From assembly GCA_023014365.1 (NCBI GenBank), contig JAEBUN010000006.1, forward strand, positions 1,240,001 through 1,304,000: a stretch of DNA of 64,000 bases, given 5' to 3'. The translations under genes and the position numbers were made by a program. Shown here piece after piece: positions 1-13,070 of the stretch. The stretch is from Lepiota brunneoincarnata (lineage: Eukaryota > Basidiomycota > Agaricomycetes > Agaricales > Agaricaceae). How positions within the stretch are numbered: position 1 is the stretch's first letter; each line of letters begins with the position of its first letter. The notes below the pieces were generated by a model, which saw nothing but the letters and a program-made list of their open reading frames with translations, made no database searches and had not been told where the DNA came from.

Positions 1-2067
1 ATACATCGACAAAGAGAGCATACTTGTCAGGCATAGAAAGAATATCCTCGATATGCAGATGGCGCCAGTCCTACGACACAGCGTCAAACAAACTTTTCAT
101 ACAATCATCGAACAGAAAGCTTACTCGATTCCTCACCCACTTCCGTTCTGGTGGTGGGGGCGGTTGCGCAGGATCTCCCTCCAACCATTCCTTCTGTATA
201 AACCGATAATACTGCTTCGTCCAGAGCATCCCACCCAAAGCCTGTCTCATAACCTGCTTCAAATCATCACTAGTCGGACCAAACACCAACGCATCATAAA
301 ACTCATCCGCCTCCTGCCTACGCTCTTCAATTGCATCATCAAACAACACTTCATCTTCCAAACTGGGATCCTGTCCAATCCTCGCCGGCGTCAATTTCAA
401 TCTAACAACGGCACATCCACCCTGTCCAGGAACATTCTCAAAAATGTAGTGGGCGGCCGCCTTGGTGCCCTTCTTCTCTGGGTTGACATAGGACGCTGTC
501 GGGGGAAAGGGGGTACAGGGGCCTTCTTCAGGACTCTCGCGTTCCTCCCTGCCGTAGATAGAAGCCGTACGCGAACGAATCTTTCTCGAAAAGAAATCCT
601 CTGATTGCGATTCCGAGGCTGGGGGTCGATGACTTGGTATGATATGGTCATGAAAGCATCCTTGACATACGGCGAGCTATTCATTCCGCCATACAGCCTA
701 CTGAAGTTGGTCTCGTTTTCAGTGAACAGAAGCGTTGGATCGATCGAGTCAATCTCAAAATCGTCATCAAAGTTGTTCGTAGGACCAACGGGAGGAGGAG
801 AAGGCAAGCAATAGAGATGCGTCTTCCCTAGTGTGGGGTGGCGTGCGGTAATAACGGGAATATTATCCTTGCCTCGTACAGATCCGGTCAAACTCGGCAT
901 AGGAGGTTTTTCGAGCGGCCAGGACCAGGTGTTAGGAAACCATAATTGAGGTATGAGGTGCAGCGTAGCGGGGTCAGGGCCACGATTGTAGGATGTGATC
1001 CGAATATAGATGTCATCCGGGTTCTCCTCGCCTTTTGCATACTACGAGCCACCAATGAGGACCTCGAAGCGGAGAGTCGAGGCATACACACATACCTCAA
1101 CAAAAACATCCCAATACCGATCCTCATCAAACGCACCCGTATCCAAAATCTCGTACTCAGCAACATTCCGATCCCGCCTTTGATTCTCCTCCACCAACTC
1201 CTCATATGGAAATCTCCTCTGCGGGTACTTGTACAAAAACTTCATGTACGAATGCGTCGGCGTCGAGTCGAGATAGTAATACAACTCCTTCACATCCTCG
1301 CCATGGTTCCCTTGATGCCCCGTAACGCCAAACAACCGCTCCTTGAGAATAGGATCCTCGCCATTCCAAAGAGAGAGCGCAAAACACAACCGCTGGTGAT
1401 TATCCGAAATCCCGGCTATCCCGTCCTCGCCCCACCTATACGTCCTCGATCGCGCATGCTCATGCGGAAAATGACTCCACGCGTCCCCATTCGTAGAGTA
1501 ATCCTCTCTCACAGTCGCCTGGGTCGGAAAAAAAAAAAAGAAAGGAAGCAAGCACTTCAACAAGTCGAAGGAAAGAAAGAAATAAACAAGACCCTTACCC
1601 ACTGCCGATCACTCAAATAAGGCCCCCACCTCTTCCAATGCTTCTCCCTCATATCATCCTGCCTCAGCCGGTACCTCTCTGTACCTTGATACCCTCCTTC
1701 CCCCAACCTATCCGCCAATCGCTCCCTGAGCGTCTTCTTCCCCCTACCCCCCTCCCCCTCTTCAGCACCACCATCCAACATTTCCTCCGACTCATTCCTT
1801 TTCAGCGGGGGCGTCGACGGCAGTGGCACCTTGGGCTTTGGTATAATCACAGTCAACCCAGACCCTATAAGACGGGAAATCCTGTTGTCCTGACAGTCGC
1901 GCCTGACCGCTGCTGCCTCCACCACTGGTGGTGCCTTTGTTGTCACCCCCGCCGTCATTGCTGGTGCCGTCCACCACACGCTCACCAGCAACGCCCTGGA
2001 CGCCAACCCCAGCACCGACAGTACCAAAGATCCTCTGCTGAACCTTTTTCGTAGTACTATTCGCCAT
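1..2067 (-). CDS. GH63 / MGH1-like glycoside hydrolase, 3' end outside window
   Basis: Minus-strand gene whose C-terminal part lies beyond base 1. The reading begins at MANSTTKKV (ATG at 2067). The family signature follows: [10 protein letters not shown], an intron at 1519-1598, then [66 protein letters not shown], and after an intron near 1044-1107 [14 protein letters not shown]. The last visible part is RKWVRNR, an intron, then [16 protein letters not shown]. This is the bacterial and fungal mannosyl-oligosaccharide glucosidase-like family (GH63 C-terminal type). No signal peptide is visible, so a cytosolic enzyme is likely; the substrate is not predictable. Two apparent single-base shifts break the frame, one near 1880 in the low-complexity N-terminus and one near 650 inside the conserved YVKDAFHDH stretch. 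They could be assembly errors or real lesions. The family call is firm; the N-terminus is uncertain. Confidence 0.8.
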
Positions 2068-2505
2068 TTGTACGAGTACTCAGGGTCACGATGTTGTGTG
2101 GGGGGGATGATAAGGAGAAATTGAGTTATTGACCTATGACGACATATCATATCGATCATCACGTGTTCCAGATGAAATAATTTAGTTTCTGTGAAATAAA
2201 CTAAAGCGAGCGATTGGGGCAAGGATTGCAGATATAGTTATGTCGTAGTGTATAGTCACCGTGAGAAAAGAAATTAAAATGCGTGATGAGGGGAGAGATA
2301 GCTGTTGGATGCATGTGCTACGTGATGGATGCGACTATCATTGAAAGAATAATTGAGGAACGAAATAGAGAGAGGTTAATGGCAGTGAAATTTTTGCTGC
2401 AAGTAGCATTAAAATAAACAACTATCCATAAAATATAAATCAGCAATGGATCTTAGCACACCAGGAAGAGAGACAACCTACCAATATCCAGGAGAAACCT
2501 TTCCG
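2068..2505. other. Intergenic, upstream of the GH63-like gene
   Basis: About 440 bases between the start of the GH63-like gene and the stop of the RhoGAP gene, both on the minus strand. It is AT-richer than its flanks, and I see no gene in it. It must hold the GH63 promoter and the RhoGAP 3' UTR. Confidence 0.5.
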
Positions 2506-5500
2506 TCAAGACCACATCCGACCAGCGGACTTCTGCACCTTTCCCACTTCCAACTCCAAATCCGCCGCCAAAAGTACGCTCTTTGTCCAATCCTCCTCCG
2601 CACCCAACTCCTCATCCTCCATCCCCAAATGATTCGTCGACATGGTCGACGAAATAGACGCACCTCTCCTCCTCCCAGGCACCGGCCTCCTCACCACACT
2701 CCTAGTCTCAGCCTCGGCAACACCCTCATTCCCCTTCTCATCCACTAAACTAGATTGTGCACCATTCAAATCCACCAACGAATTCTGCGCACTCTCACCT
2801 ACTCCTCCATGCCTATACCAATCCGCAATCGGTGTCTGCCCAACCATCGTCTTCACCCTCTCCGCTCGCTTCTCGCCCCCAACCACAAAATCTGGTGATG
2901 TAGAAGTAGTTATCGGCGGGGAAACATCCAGCCCAAGCTCAAACCTCAACGATAGGCCCTCATCAATCGGTGTATCAAGTACCGGCGGCAGCTCCAGCAC
3001 GCCCACACCCGACCCAGTCTGCGGCGCCGTCACAGTGGAAAGTGGTGTGGACACGGACGAATCGCTCGAATTCCCAGTAGCCAGCACCATAGTCGTCCTC
3101 AAACCCGCACTCGAATACGGTGTCGATGGACTAGGCGGTGCCAAAAGACCCGTGATAAACGATTTCCCACTCCCTGGTGCTGACCCTGGTGTTGTTACAG
3201 GTTCGGATCCATTCAACGACCCCGAACTCTTCTTTGAGAAAATCAACCTCAACGAAGGCTTTTTCATTCTCAGTCCCTTCGTTCCCGACTCCGCCGGTGA
3301 GGCGGGCTCCTGATTCATGGTGACTCCCCGTAAGCGCAGATAAAGTCGGAAACGATAACGCAGGTATCGACCTCCTCTTCGGGCTAAGGGACGCGTGTTT
3401 CTCCGCCGTTGAGAGCTGCATAGCAGCAACCGTAATAGGGAGCAGATTACCGGTACTAGGCCGCTTATTCTGACTTCCGTCACTGGCTGCTGCCCTATCA
3501 ATGTTTGACGGGGGACTAGGGTCCGCGGTCTGAAGCATACCAAGCTCGGAAACTAATGGTGTCGCCTCGGCAACTTTTGGTCCGAGCCTAACCATGCCGG
3601 GCTCTTCTGCCTTCGCCGTATCCAACGACAACGGGAGATGAGAAGGCGATGGCTGCCCAGACGATGTCGTAGGCGTCAACACAGAAGAATCTGCCGAGGA
3701 TGAGAGCATTGCATCTCCTTCTCCAGGGAAATGCCCATCGAATGAGTCGGACACATCATCTTGTAACAGCGAACTAGATGCTGTCGAAGCTTCCCTTGAA
3801 ATAGGAGCAGACGCACAAGTCGAAGCGTGGTTTGAGGAAACCACAGAAGCCGAGGAAGCTTGACTACGGACTGTCCAGATACACGGTTGGCACCTCAGGA
3901 CGGTCGACGACCGTCCGTCGTCGTTGTGCATCGACATCCTCCTCCTCCTCCTCTGTCTCTTTACCAACTGGTTCCTCACTCGTTTCCCGCTTGATATCCA
4001 AAACAACTGTATCCCTCCGTAGATCCAGCACCCCCTCACCAGAGATAGCCCACAGACTCTCCTCCTCACAAAAAATCCTCAGCAACTGCGCACTAATGTT
4101 CAAGCTCGGCAAAAACACCATCAGCAAATTACTCAGAGGCATCTTGGTCGCCCGACTCTCTCTGGCTGTTGCCTTGATCAATTCCACCACCGTCCTCAAC
4201 AAATCCCTATTCTCCTGAGGCAATTTCCCGATCAGACTCCGCAATGCCAAGAGTAGGTTCTTGGACGGCGGACGCATACCACTGAATGATGGCATCGCGA
4301 GTGTCGAGAGTGACGGTGGTTTACGAATGCTGGGCATGGAGAACCCCGAAGCCGAAGTCACCGAAGCTGACGAGGGAGGTGGGGGATTAGAGTTGGGCTT
4401 TTGGCAGATGGGAAGGCCGATCGCCTTCCTTGCGCCGGTGTGGCTTGATGTTGTGTTGACGTCAGGAACGGCGGCGGTGGCTGCAGACGAGCTTTCCTGC
4501 TCTATCGCGACGTCAAAGTAGGGCGAGAATTTTTGCGTTAATATATTCTCTGGGACTAAGGAGACGAGAGGCATGAGCGTATTCTTTCAAATAGACTATT
4601 CATCAACTTACGTTCCCGAAGGTAGGCCTTAAAAATTGATGCGACCGCATGGGGATCCAAGTCACTTGGTGCACATCCTGACATGTCATAATCGACGCCT
4701 GGACCACAGCACTCAGCAAACGCCTCCGGAAAAAAGAACCAAGGAGCAGAAGCTCACCGGTGTCAAACTCTGACCGCAACTTGGCAACGTGTGCAGCTCT
4801 TCCAGGAACCCTATATAATTCATACATCAGCATCGGAACGGACGCCCAAACCCCACCATATGCTTTATAAAAAAAGAGACCCACCTAAAGAGCCCCTCTT
4901 CCTGCACCCCCCAGATCAACAAATGTTGCGCACACCGAACGACAATTGCTGGCAACATCCTCTCCTCATACACCTTCAATTCTGGCCTGGCCGTCTTTTC
5001 TTCATCCTTTGGCTCAACTTTCAGGATGCTCCTTACCAACCCAGATCCCCGTCTGTCTCACACCCTTGCTCAGCTCCTTCCCGAACAACACACCACCCGC
5101 GATGGGCATCCCGCTTCGATTCTTGACAGGTCCACGTAACAAAACGCCTAGCACTGGCCCAGTACTGACCATAAACGCATCCGAATCAGACCCGCTCGTT
5201 GTCGAGATTGACCCAACAGAATGCGTCCCGCTGGAGGTATTTGGTGTCCTCCTCGTCCTCCCCTTTTCCTTCTTCCCGGCACCACGTTGTCTTTCCTTCT
5301 CTTTCCCCCTCTCCCGTTCCTTGATTTCTTTGATATTGATAGCATGCATACCGCTACTGTGAGTTGCCGAGCTCTGGTTCGACGGCGTCCTAGCAAGGCC
5401 AAAGCCCCAATCGTTAGGGAACGAAGAAGGAGCCGAAGAGCCGAAGGAAGTCGAACTTGAGTAACCGGATATGGACGATATCGAAGTGGACGAAACGGAC

Positions 5501-7131
5501 CCGGAACCCCCCATATGTCCCAGTGCCCCGCGTACCTTTTCCACGGCTTTCCTCGCTAACCCGGCGGCAGGAGCGAGACTGTTCGTGAAGCTAACCGCGG
5601 TCTGCCTAAATGAAGGTGGGGGTGCCGGATGGTTCGGCAACGGTCGTTGGGTCGGATAGGTGAATGTGGTCGCCATTGACGACGAGTTGTTGGGAGCGAG
5701 CGTCTGGTTTCGGACCGGCTGCAAGCGACTTATCGCGTGCACGGGTGGAGTAGTGGATGAAGTGTTTGAGGGGGAGTAGGATGCAGAGGTTGCAATCAAG
5801 TTTGATGATGACGAGGGAGCATGAGAGTAAAATCCCTCTGATATCGAGTATGAAGGGTGCTTCAACTCCGTCGCGGATGCACTTGCCGGTGGATGGGGTA
5901 CTTGGAGTTTGGAAGAGGTGTTGGTTATCCCGACGACACCGAGATTGAGTGATCTCGACCGCCTTTTCTGGATCAATGGGGAAGACGAGGGCTTTTGTCC
6001 GTCCTGGATGTGTACGACACTAGTCCTTCTGTCTCCCTCTCCATCGTCCGAGCTCTTATCGTCCTCCTCTAACAATCCGAGATCGAGATCGACCATGCTC
6101 AGTCTCTTGTTAATAGTGACCACACCTCCAACGGTGGTGTTACCGTTGCTGCCGGGAACGATAGTGTAGGTCGACTGGAAAGACTCTGCCATCGACACCG
6201 GTCTCGAGGAGCGGGGACCTCCGGCACCAGGCCGAATAGTACAATGGCTTATTGTCGAGTCGCTTTTTCGCTTATCTTCCCTCCCTGTAACGCCCTCGGA
6301 TTCCGACTTGGCCCTAGGCCTCTCGGGGCTTCTCACCTCGTCTTCTCCCTGGTGGTGGTTGGGCCCTTGATCGAATTCCCTTGGTTTCTGTGTTCCCGTG
6401 ACTAGAGGTATCACCGACGGTCCATCAGATCTCGGTGGGACAGGGACAGCCACTAAATTTTCAGCCAATGTTGATGGTGGGACTGATGGCAAGGGTGCCA
6501 GCTGTTGCTGCTGCTGTAATTGATCAGACAAAGTCATATAGTTCAGAGCAGACTCGATGCCAGGACTCAAGGGTATGATGGACGACCTATTTGGGGGTTG
6601 GAGTGAGGGAGCGTGCGGTGTCGTGAGGGAAGCGGATGTCGTCGTCGGAGTGATATCGGGGACGGACTTTGGTGGCGGTGGCGGTGGCGGCTGCGAGGAT
6701 GGGGAGGGTAGGGGAGGTAATGGAGCCGTGGTAGTAGTCATTGTAACAGAGCTAGTCGGCGTTGTAGTACTGGGGATAGACCCCACTGGTGACTTGATAG
6801 CACCTGCAGCCCTCTTTCCGGCAGAAAATACATGCGAGGCCAACTGGGAAAGCTGTTGCTTAGCACCTCTCTGGATGGGGATGAAGGAAACAGGGGAGGC
6901 AGGAAGCACCTTAGGCGGGGATGAAGCCGAGGAGGGAGCAACCTCGAGGATTATCTGCTGTTGTTGCCAGGACCGTGTATCGTCTGATTCCTTTTTGAAG
7001 AGGGAGCCAGCGTCTTCTGACTTTTTACGACGGGCAGCGAAGGCACGTTTTAGGCTGATTGAGGCGGGAAAGGGTTTGGAGGGTGTTGGAGAGGGAGCGG
7101 GAGGGTGAGACTTGCTGGAACTGTTGCCCAT
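2506..7131 (-). CDS. RhoGAP-domain protein with possible N-myristoylation start
   Basis: A Rho-family GTPase-activating protein with long Ser/Pro-rich flanks. The GAP domain reads GVLFGKELSKGVRQTG, then ERMLPAIVVRCAQHLLIWG, then QEEGLFR/VPG with the catalytic arginine finger, then AHVAKLRSEFDTG, VDYDMSG, DPHAVASIFKAYLRELPENI, and SLIGKLPQENRDLLRTVVEL. The arginine codon is split by a 74-nt intron (4811-4884); other introns include 4556-4611. The chosen start (7131) gives MGNSSSKS, an N-myristoylation-like motif. In-frame ATGs upstream (7302, 7353) only add Ser/Pro translation of a pyrimidine-rich stretch close to the neighbouring stop. Single-base frame shifts appear near 5045 (inside the GAP domain), 3880 and 3320, so the model joins several frames. 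Probable role: switching off a Rho or Cdc42 GTPase at membranes. Exact target unknown. Confidence 0.78.
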
Positions 7132-7446
7132 GTAGGAGAGGGGGAGGGAGGAGGAGCGGGGGGCAACGACAGTGAGGGTTGGACTGTGGGTGCGAGGGGG
7201 GGTGGGGAGAGGAGGAAGGGGGTGAGAGGAGTAGGAGGAAGGGTGAAGAGGGGGAAGAGGGGATGAAGAGTCGGATAGGACTGGATGATCCGCAGCAGGC
7301 ATGGCAGAGATATGAGATGCCTGCAAGTGGTCGCGTGTTGAGGAGGACGACATTGGGAAGTGAAGGGGAATGGAGGAGAGCAGGCAATCTGTCACACATG
7401 CACTTGTCACATTCTCTACATACTACACACGTGCTGAACTAACTAG

Positions 7447-9060
7447 CTACCGTGGTACCAACAGTTCTTTCACCTGTAACAAGCCATCAGATCTTTCAAT
7501 CACAATCTCTCTCACACACACACACTTACCAGTTCATAGGTAAAGAACGACGTGGCAATACTCGGCGCAACTTTCACTGCCAACAACAATAACAATCAGT
7601 CTTCGCTTCTCTCCCCACACATCAACTCGCACTCACAGAGGTTTGGCCACAGTCCCCGGTACAGTCCCGTAGCTCCCTCAGTTCGCAGGACCGTCCACAG
7701 CGCATCCAGCGCGCCATTGTATTTGACCCCCCCCTGCATGCCCGTCACCTGCATCTTCCGACGTAGTACATCAAATGGATACGTCAGCGTCTGTGATATT
7801 GACCCTGTAGACCCCTGTCAGTCTCCCTGAACAGACCATTTAACAAGCCCATCACCGACCAGCAAGTGCACCACACGCCAGCTTTCTCCAAATACTAACC
7901 TTCCCGGGAGGCGTAATCCACCCCCTCAGTGCCTCGTATGTCGCAAAATTGATCCCGACATACGGTGCAACCCCAACCGCCGTCGTCAACAACCCTCTGT
8001 ACAGCCCCTTGACCCCTCCCTCTTCCCGCATCACCTTGAGCGTCATCCCCCACATTGTCAAATCCTTTGCAGAGGACATTGATTTGACTGCCGAAACAGC
8101 ACCCGAGGTAGCCGCATTTGCCGCGCGGGAAGACGAGGTATGATATGCCGACGCGAGCGTCGTGTTCCCCTGTTTCACTCCATTCGTCGCCAACGCAGTA
8201 TGCGTCACTGTCGCACTACTAGGTGCCGCGGCTGTCTTGAATTCTACCGAGGCCGTCGCTATAGATAGCCTAGAGCGCACCAAGTCTAATGGATATGTCG
8301 AACCTGAATAATTCAGTATATTCCCCAAGGACCGATGATCTATGATCGGACTCACAAACAGAAGTGATACCAGCAAGGGCGCCGCTTGCCAAGCGTTTCG
8401 GAGTGTCCAGCTCTTTCGATCCACGGCGTGTAAACCACTGCGAGAAGAACCCAACAAGTGAGCATATGACGTCAGTCCTCTTCTTTTCTTTGCTCTCACC
8501 TTCTTCAGCTGTTCGTATGTGGTAAATTGCACCGCACTAAATCAAACATTTGGCGCCAGCACATTGCCTCGGTCCTGAGTACACACACCTATAAGGCACG
8601 ATCCTCAAGCAATTAATCCCATTCCCTCGCATGTATCCCCTGAACCCTTCCTCACGCCACATCCGAACCAAGCTGTTCCACACACCATTATACGACGACG
8701 TGGTCCCTCTAGGCTGGACTTGCCTACAGAAAAACAAATCTTCAGTAACCACCACAATCCGAACAATAAAAATAAAATAAGAAAACACCCACTGGATAAT
8801 CTTCAACCTCTCCAAAGGACTAACAACCGTTCTGGATGCAGCGCCCGCACACCCACCAGCTAAAGTCCGCATCGAACCTCAAAATCAAAAACGACACATC
8901 AAACTCGATAAAACCACGCACCGATGAAATACGACGCAACCTCGGGCGTCAGGAACAACACGCCATTTGCACTCTTCTTCTGCACCTCAACCCCTCCCCC
9001 TTGTTGACCGGGACCAGCGGTAGCAGTCGCGGTCGTAGTTGTAGCCGTAGCCGTAGTCAT
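7447..9060 (-). CDS. Mitochondrial carrier (SLC25), CoA/APS-PAPS type
   Basis: Inner-membrane solute carrier with three Solcar repeats, reconstructed cleanly over about eight exons. It starts MTTATATTTTATATAG (ATG 9060). Repeat one carries SRTVVSPLERLKIIQ, then YRGYMRGNGINCLRIVPYS and AVQFTTYEQLKK. Repeat two carries STYPLDLVRSRLS and GLYRGLLTTAVGVAPYVGIN. Repeat three carries SQTLTYPFDVLRRKMQV and GLYRGLWPNL. The last two tiny exons read KVAPSIATSFFTYEL and VKELLVPR followed by a stop at 7447. The three PxD/E..K/R signatures are present. Overall it resembles yeast YPR011C and animal SLC25A42, which carry adenosine phosphosulfates or CoA; the substrate here is inferred. A Ser/Thr/Ala-rich insertion sits between repeats two and three. 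All introns are canonical and no frame break was found. The RhoGAP gene follows 300 bases downstream on the same strand. Confidence 0.88.
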
Positions 9061-9728
9061 GACATAAAACAATGTCAAGGTTCCACCCACACTAGAACTC
9101 CGAACCCGTAATTTCCTTTGGTATAATAAATTCTTCCTTCGATCTTCTAAGATTCCGTCCCCTTCTAAGAACCAGGGATTTGTTTATCCAAAAAGAGAGA
9201 GAGAGAGCTCGGTCGCCAAGAGTCTGTCTAGTCTAAACGGAATATCGTCACTTGGGTGGCTGGCGGACCGACGAACACGGACACAGGTGGTGGGTAAGAC
9301 AGCGAGTAGGGAAAAGGATGGAATAAAGTACGATTGATACCTGAACGAGCAAGCAAAGCGAGCTCAGGTGAGGGGTGGGGAGGGAGATGGGTTGTGCAGA
9401 GTGAGGCGATGTAACGGCTTGGGTGAAAAAATGTCTCTTTGTGGCTCATTTTCATCTGCCGTGCGAACGTCACGTGCGCTTGTGCGTGGCAGACAGCATA
9501 GAGCGGAGGCGAGCACCTGCACTTCGGCCGGTTTGCTCCTGCCACTAATAGACCCCCACCCCACACTCAGCCACCGCTGTCACCAATATATCCTATCGTA
9601 TACGTGTCTTGACCAACCAAAGGGAGCACCCCCTCTCTATTCGCACGAAACGAATAATAAAATAATCCATGAATCAAAAAGTCCTAGATCAACGGAATTA
9701 ATACATCATATGCAAAACACCGCCTCCA
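9061..9728. other. Intergenic
   Basis: Region between the carrier start and the stop of the next minus-strand gene. It contains a short GA-repeat near 9198-9207 and no reading frame that I can support. Confidence 0.45.
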
Positions 9729-11927
9729 TCACCTCAAAGTCCCCTTTTTGTCCCCAACAGGCAGTCGTTGAGGATCAGAATTATCATACTCCGGCGGCGA
9801 CTTCTTCACCACACTCCCTCCCACCCGATTCAACTCCCCAAGCTCAGTACTAGCCAACTCCGTCTGTGGTACCGGTCTCGCAGCACCCGGTGGCAGTGAG
9901 GATAATATCGTCGGCGTCCGCTGTAGTTGTGGAGACCGGGATTGCGGTGGCGATTGTTGGGGCCGGGTCTGAATCCGTGGCTCTGGTTGCAGCTGCAGTG
10001 GTGAATAAGAGCTTATTGGTCGAGCACCCAAGGGGGAAGGCAGGTTTGTCGTGGTACGAGGTCTCGAGTACCCCCTGCTACTGCCGCTCGTACTAGACCC
10101 GGACTGCGAGCTAGATGAAGCCTGTCGTGTTTCAGCAAGCCGGAAGCCAGCCACTGTAGCAAAAAAACTCACATCCGCAGTAGAGCCCCCAAACACAACC
10201 GAAGCCCCCTGCGTGCTAGATACCAAATCACTAGTACCTGCCCGCTGATGACTCGGTCCAGCAATACCCATCCCCAATGCCGTCAAAGGTTCTACAGCGG
10301 GCTGGTTCAGCACCGACATTCCAGACGCCGACTCTTGTCCCGGATGGCTTCTTCCCGTAGAATGCGACGGTGTCCTAGAGCTTCCCGAAAGTGCGCTACG
10401 TTGGGCACTCAGCCCTCTAGCTCCTCCAGCGTCGGTTCCTACATTACCACCACCACCACCACCACCACCACTACCAGTCCCAGGGGGCCCATACTCCGGA
10501 ATCAAATACGCTGTCTCCCTTTCCGACCCCCCAACCCGAGCATAATCCACCCCATCAATGTCAAATGGCTGGCTACTCCTTGTCCTCCCCTTTTTCTTTA
10601 TTCTAGCCATTAGGCTATTCGATCCCCAACCACTCAAGATCTTGAACAAACCAGACCTGGAATTTTTCTGCCTCCTTTGTTCGCGTACCGGGCGTCTGCG
10701 CCGAATGTGGAAGGAAATGAGGACGAGGAAGAGGATTAGTCCTGCGATTGTCCCCACTGTAATACCTGCTATCGTCCGAGCTGGTAGTCGATCAATCGAC
10801 CTATTGGTAAAATAATAAGTGAATCAGTTGTCGCCGTCAATGTGGAGCATAGGAATGAAGTCTCACCGCACTTCAATAGACGGTGTTGTGTACAAGTTTA
10901 TAAAATCAATGCTTAGCTCCTGCCCAGCGCCAGGTGCTGCCTGCCAAGCTTCGTTTGTGACCTTGATAACATGTGCCCCATCGCTCAGTCCCCCCGCGTA
11001 GTACAGTAACGACTTGCGGAATAAATCGCGAACCGAATGACGAATATTTTTGTACCGGCCGGTCATCCAGTTTAACAGAATATGGAGCTCCTTTGGGGCC
11101 CACGGTACCAAAGAGGGATATTGCGCTCCCTGTGAATTCGTACTGCATCCCAGAACCTGGCCTTGTCGATACACTGTTCAAAACTATCAGGGGAGGTTGC
11201 GCATCCATGCATAGATAGAACTACGTACCGTCCAGTACTACCGAAATACATCCCCACGTTCTCCGGGTTGTCCTGCCACGCACCGCTCGGAGGGTCCCAA
11301 ACGATCGCTTGATTCGTATCCTGCACCGTCTGCACTGTAAGCTGTTCATTAAATTTGCCAATGTCCGTCTCCCATGTAACCTTTTTTTTGATCAATCAAG
11401 TGTCAATTAGCTTTTATTTTTTTGTGGCTCCTCAGGAGTCACAGAGACTACGCACGAAATCAAGATCGAAATAAGGAGTCGTCCCCGTCCCCTGGTTTGT
11501 CACCTTGACCACATGCTCCCCATTCTCGAGTCCATCCGCACTAAACAGCCTTTCTTGGAATTTCCCTGGTTCTTCCGTAGAAATACCATCCATCGGATTG
11601 TACGTCGTGTTGTCGATTTGGACTTGGAATGACCCATGATCAGCACGTTTGGAGCCGTAGATCTGGACATTGGTCCCGAAAAAAGCAAATGACACGCTCG
11701 CACCGGTGACGTTGGTCGCCATGCAGGAGCTTTGGTAGTACCTATGTGAACAAGACGCCAAGTTAATTCAAGGACTCATTGAACAGGTTCTTCGAAGGAC
11801 TCGGAGAACCTCGAATGTGCACTTGCCGAGTTATGAAAGGATCCGCACCTCCTGGCCTCCAATCTGTCGTCGGCGACCATTGGAGCACAGGGGATGTATC
11901 ATCCACAGTCATCGTTAGAGTCGGCAT
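9729..11927 (-). CDS. Single-pass surface protein with two galactose-binding-like sandwiches
   Basis: An agaricomycete-type membrane protein of unknown function. It begins MPTLTMTVDDTSP without an obvious signal peptide in this model. Two similar extracellular beta-sandwich modules follow. The first reads YYQSSCMATNVTGASVSFAF, GTNVQIYGSKRADHG, then GEHVVKVTN and PYFDLDFV. The second reads GMQYEFTGSAISLFGTVGP, then LSDGAHVIKVTNEA. A transmembrane helix (TVGTIAGLILFLVLISFHI) and a basic stop-transfer RRRRP come next, then a long Ser/Gly/Pro-rich cytoplasmic tail with a Gly run. The first intron (11742-11826) has a GC donor, the others GT. One apparent single-base shift lies near 11020 in the second sandwich. 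By topology it resembles a sensor-like or glycan-binding receptor, but no ligand is known. Confidence 0.72.
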
Positions 11928-13070
11928 ATCGCAGAAGCCCAGTTACGAGAGACGATGAAGTCGGGTCTTCCACTTGAAGGAACGAGAACGAGGTCAAAGA
12001 GGCCCAGCCCAGCAACAACGCGACGTCGAACCTAAGGCCAAATACTCGTTTGCCAATGGTCTGCGTCAAAAAGCCGAAATCCGGGCAAGTCCGACCCTTG
12101 GAAAGGACAATGCACGCGATAATAGAGTTGTTGAAGCTGAGGACTGATCGAGTTTGTCCTTAGCTGAGTCTGAGGTTATGGATGGCGCTCAACACGGGGG
12201 ATGGGAGCTGGAATGCATTTGGACCGCTCAACGTTCTGTGCGGCCGACTGCCCTGGGTTCCAATGCTGCACGAGCTGTGAATTTCAATTAGGGGCCCTGG
12301 TGACCCTGTGACAAGAGTCCCCTGCGCTGTGCCACAAGCGCCCCTCAGAGCGCTGTCAGGCCTTTTGTTCCGCTATTATTTCCGCTCCCTTCGCCTTAAT
12401 GAACCATTTCCGCTCAGCACCACCTATTCATGTACAAGATTTTATTGGCACAGGTGGCAGCACCTCTTCGAAAAAAGGCACTCACAATTTGATATCTCCG
12501 TCCCCGTTCCGACACGCGCAGACCACGCCGTTCCATGATGGACTCCAGTTTGAGCGCCTAAACCCACGACCGTTGACACTGGGGCCCTAGGGTTCATGAT
12601 CATGACAGATAGGTGAGCAGGTGAGTCATACAAACATTCGCTGGCAACGCGATAAAGTTTCGTGGTAAAAATGTCCATTCTTGGAACAATTGCAGCTCGA
12701 CAAGTCCTACAAAGCGACCAAGTCCTTCAATCGAGCTGACCGACACAGCGGGCCCCCCGCGCCTTTCAAACCAACTTATCGGTCATCGAGGGAAACCTAG
12801 GCAGACAAGGACACCTATAATTGACAAGCACCGCGCAAATGAAATGACAATCGACTTCCCTTCAATTCTCCGCATCTGATCTCTTTCTTTCATCTTTCAT
12901 ACCAGGACCCCTTCGGCGATCGCCACCACATAGAGGACCCTGTAATATTATTAGCCCCAAGCCTTTGGCGCTCTTGTAGACGCTGTCCGACGTTCTTGAC
13001 TGGGCGGAACCGTCGTCTCTCGACAGCGGAGTTTTACCCAAACACCGTCATGTATCAGGCCTGAGAAGCT
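11928..13070. other. Long intergenic stretch
   Basis: About 1.1 kb upstream of the surface-protein gene. Short ORFs on both strands have no recognisable protein signal, and I see no RNA gene. It probably holds promoter sequence and decayed DNA. Confidence 0.4.

Noticed and set aside
9368..9853. Plus-strand ORF of 161 codons
   Set aside because: Overlaps the minus-strand surface-protein end and an intergenic region, low-complexity composition, no domain.
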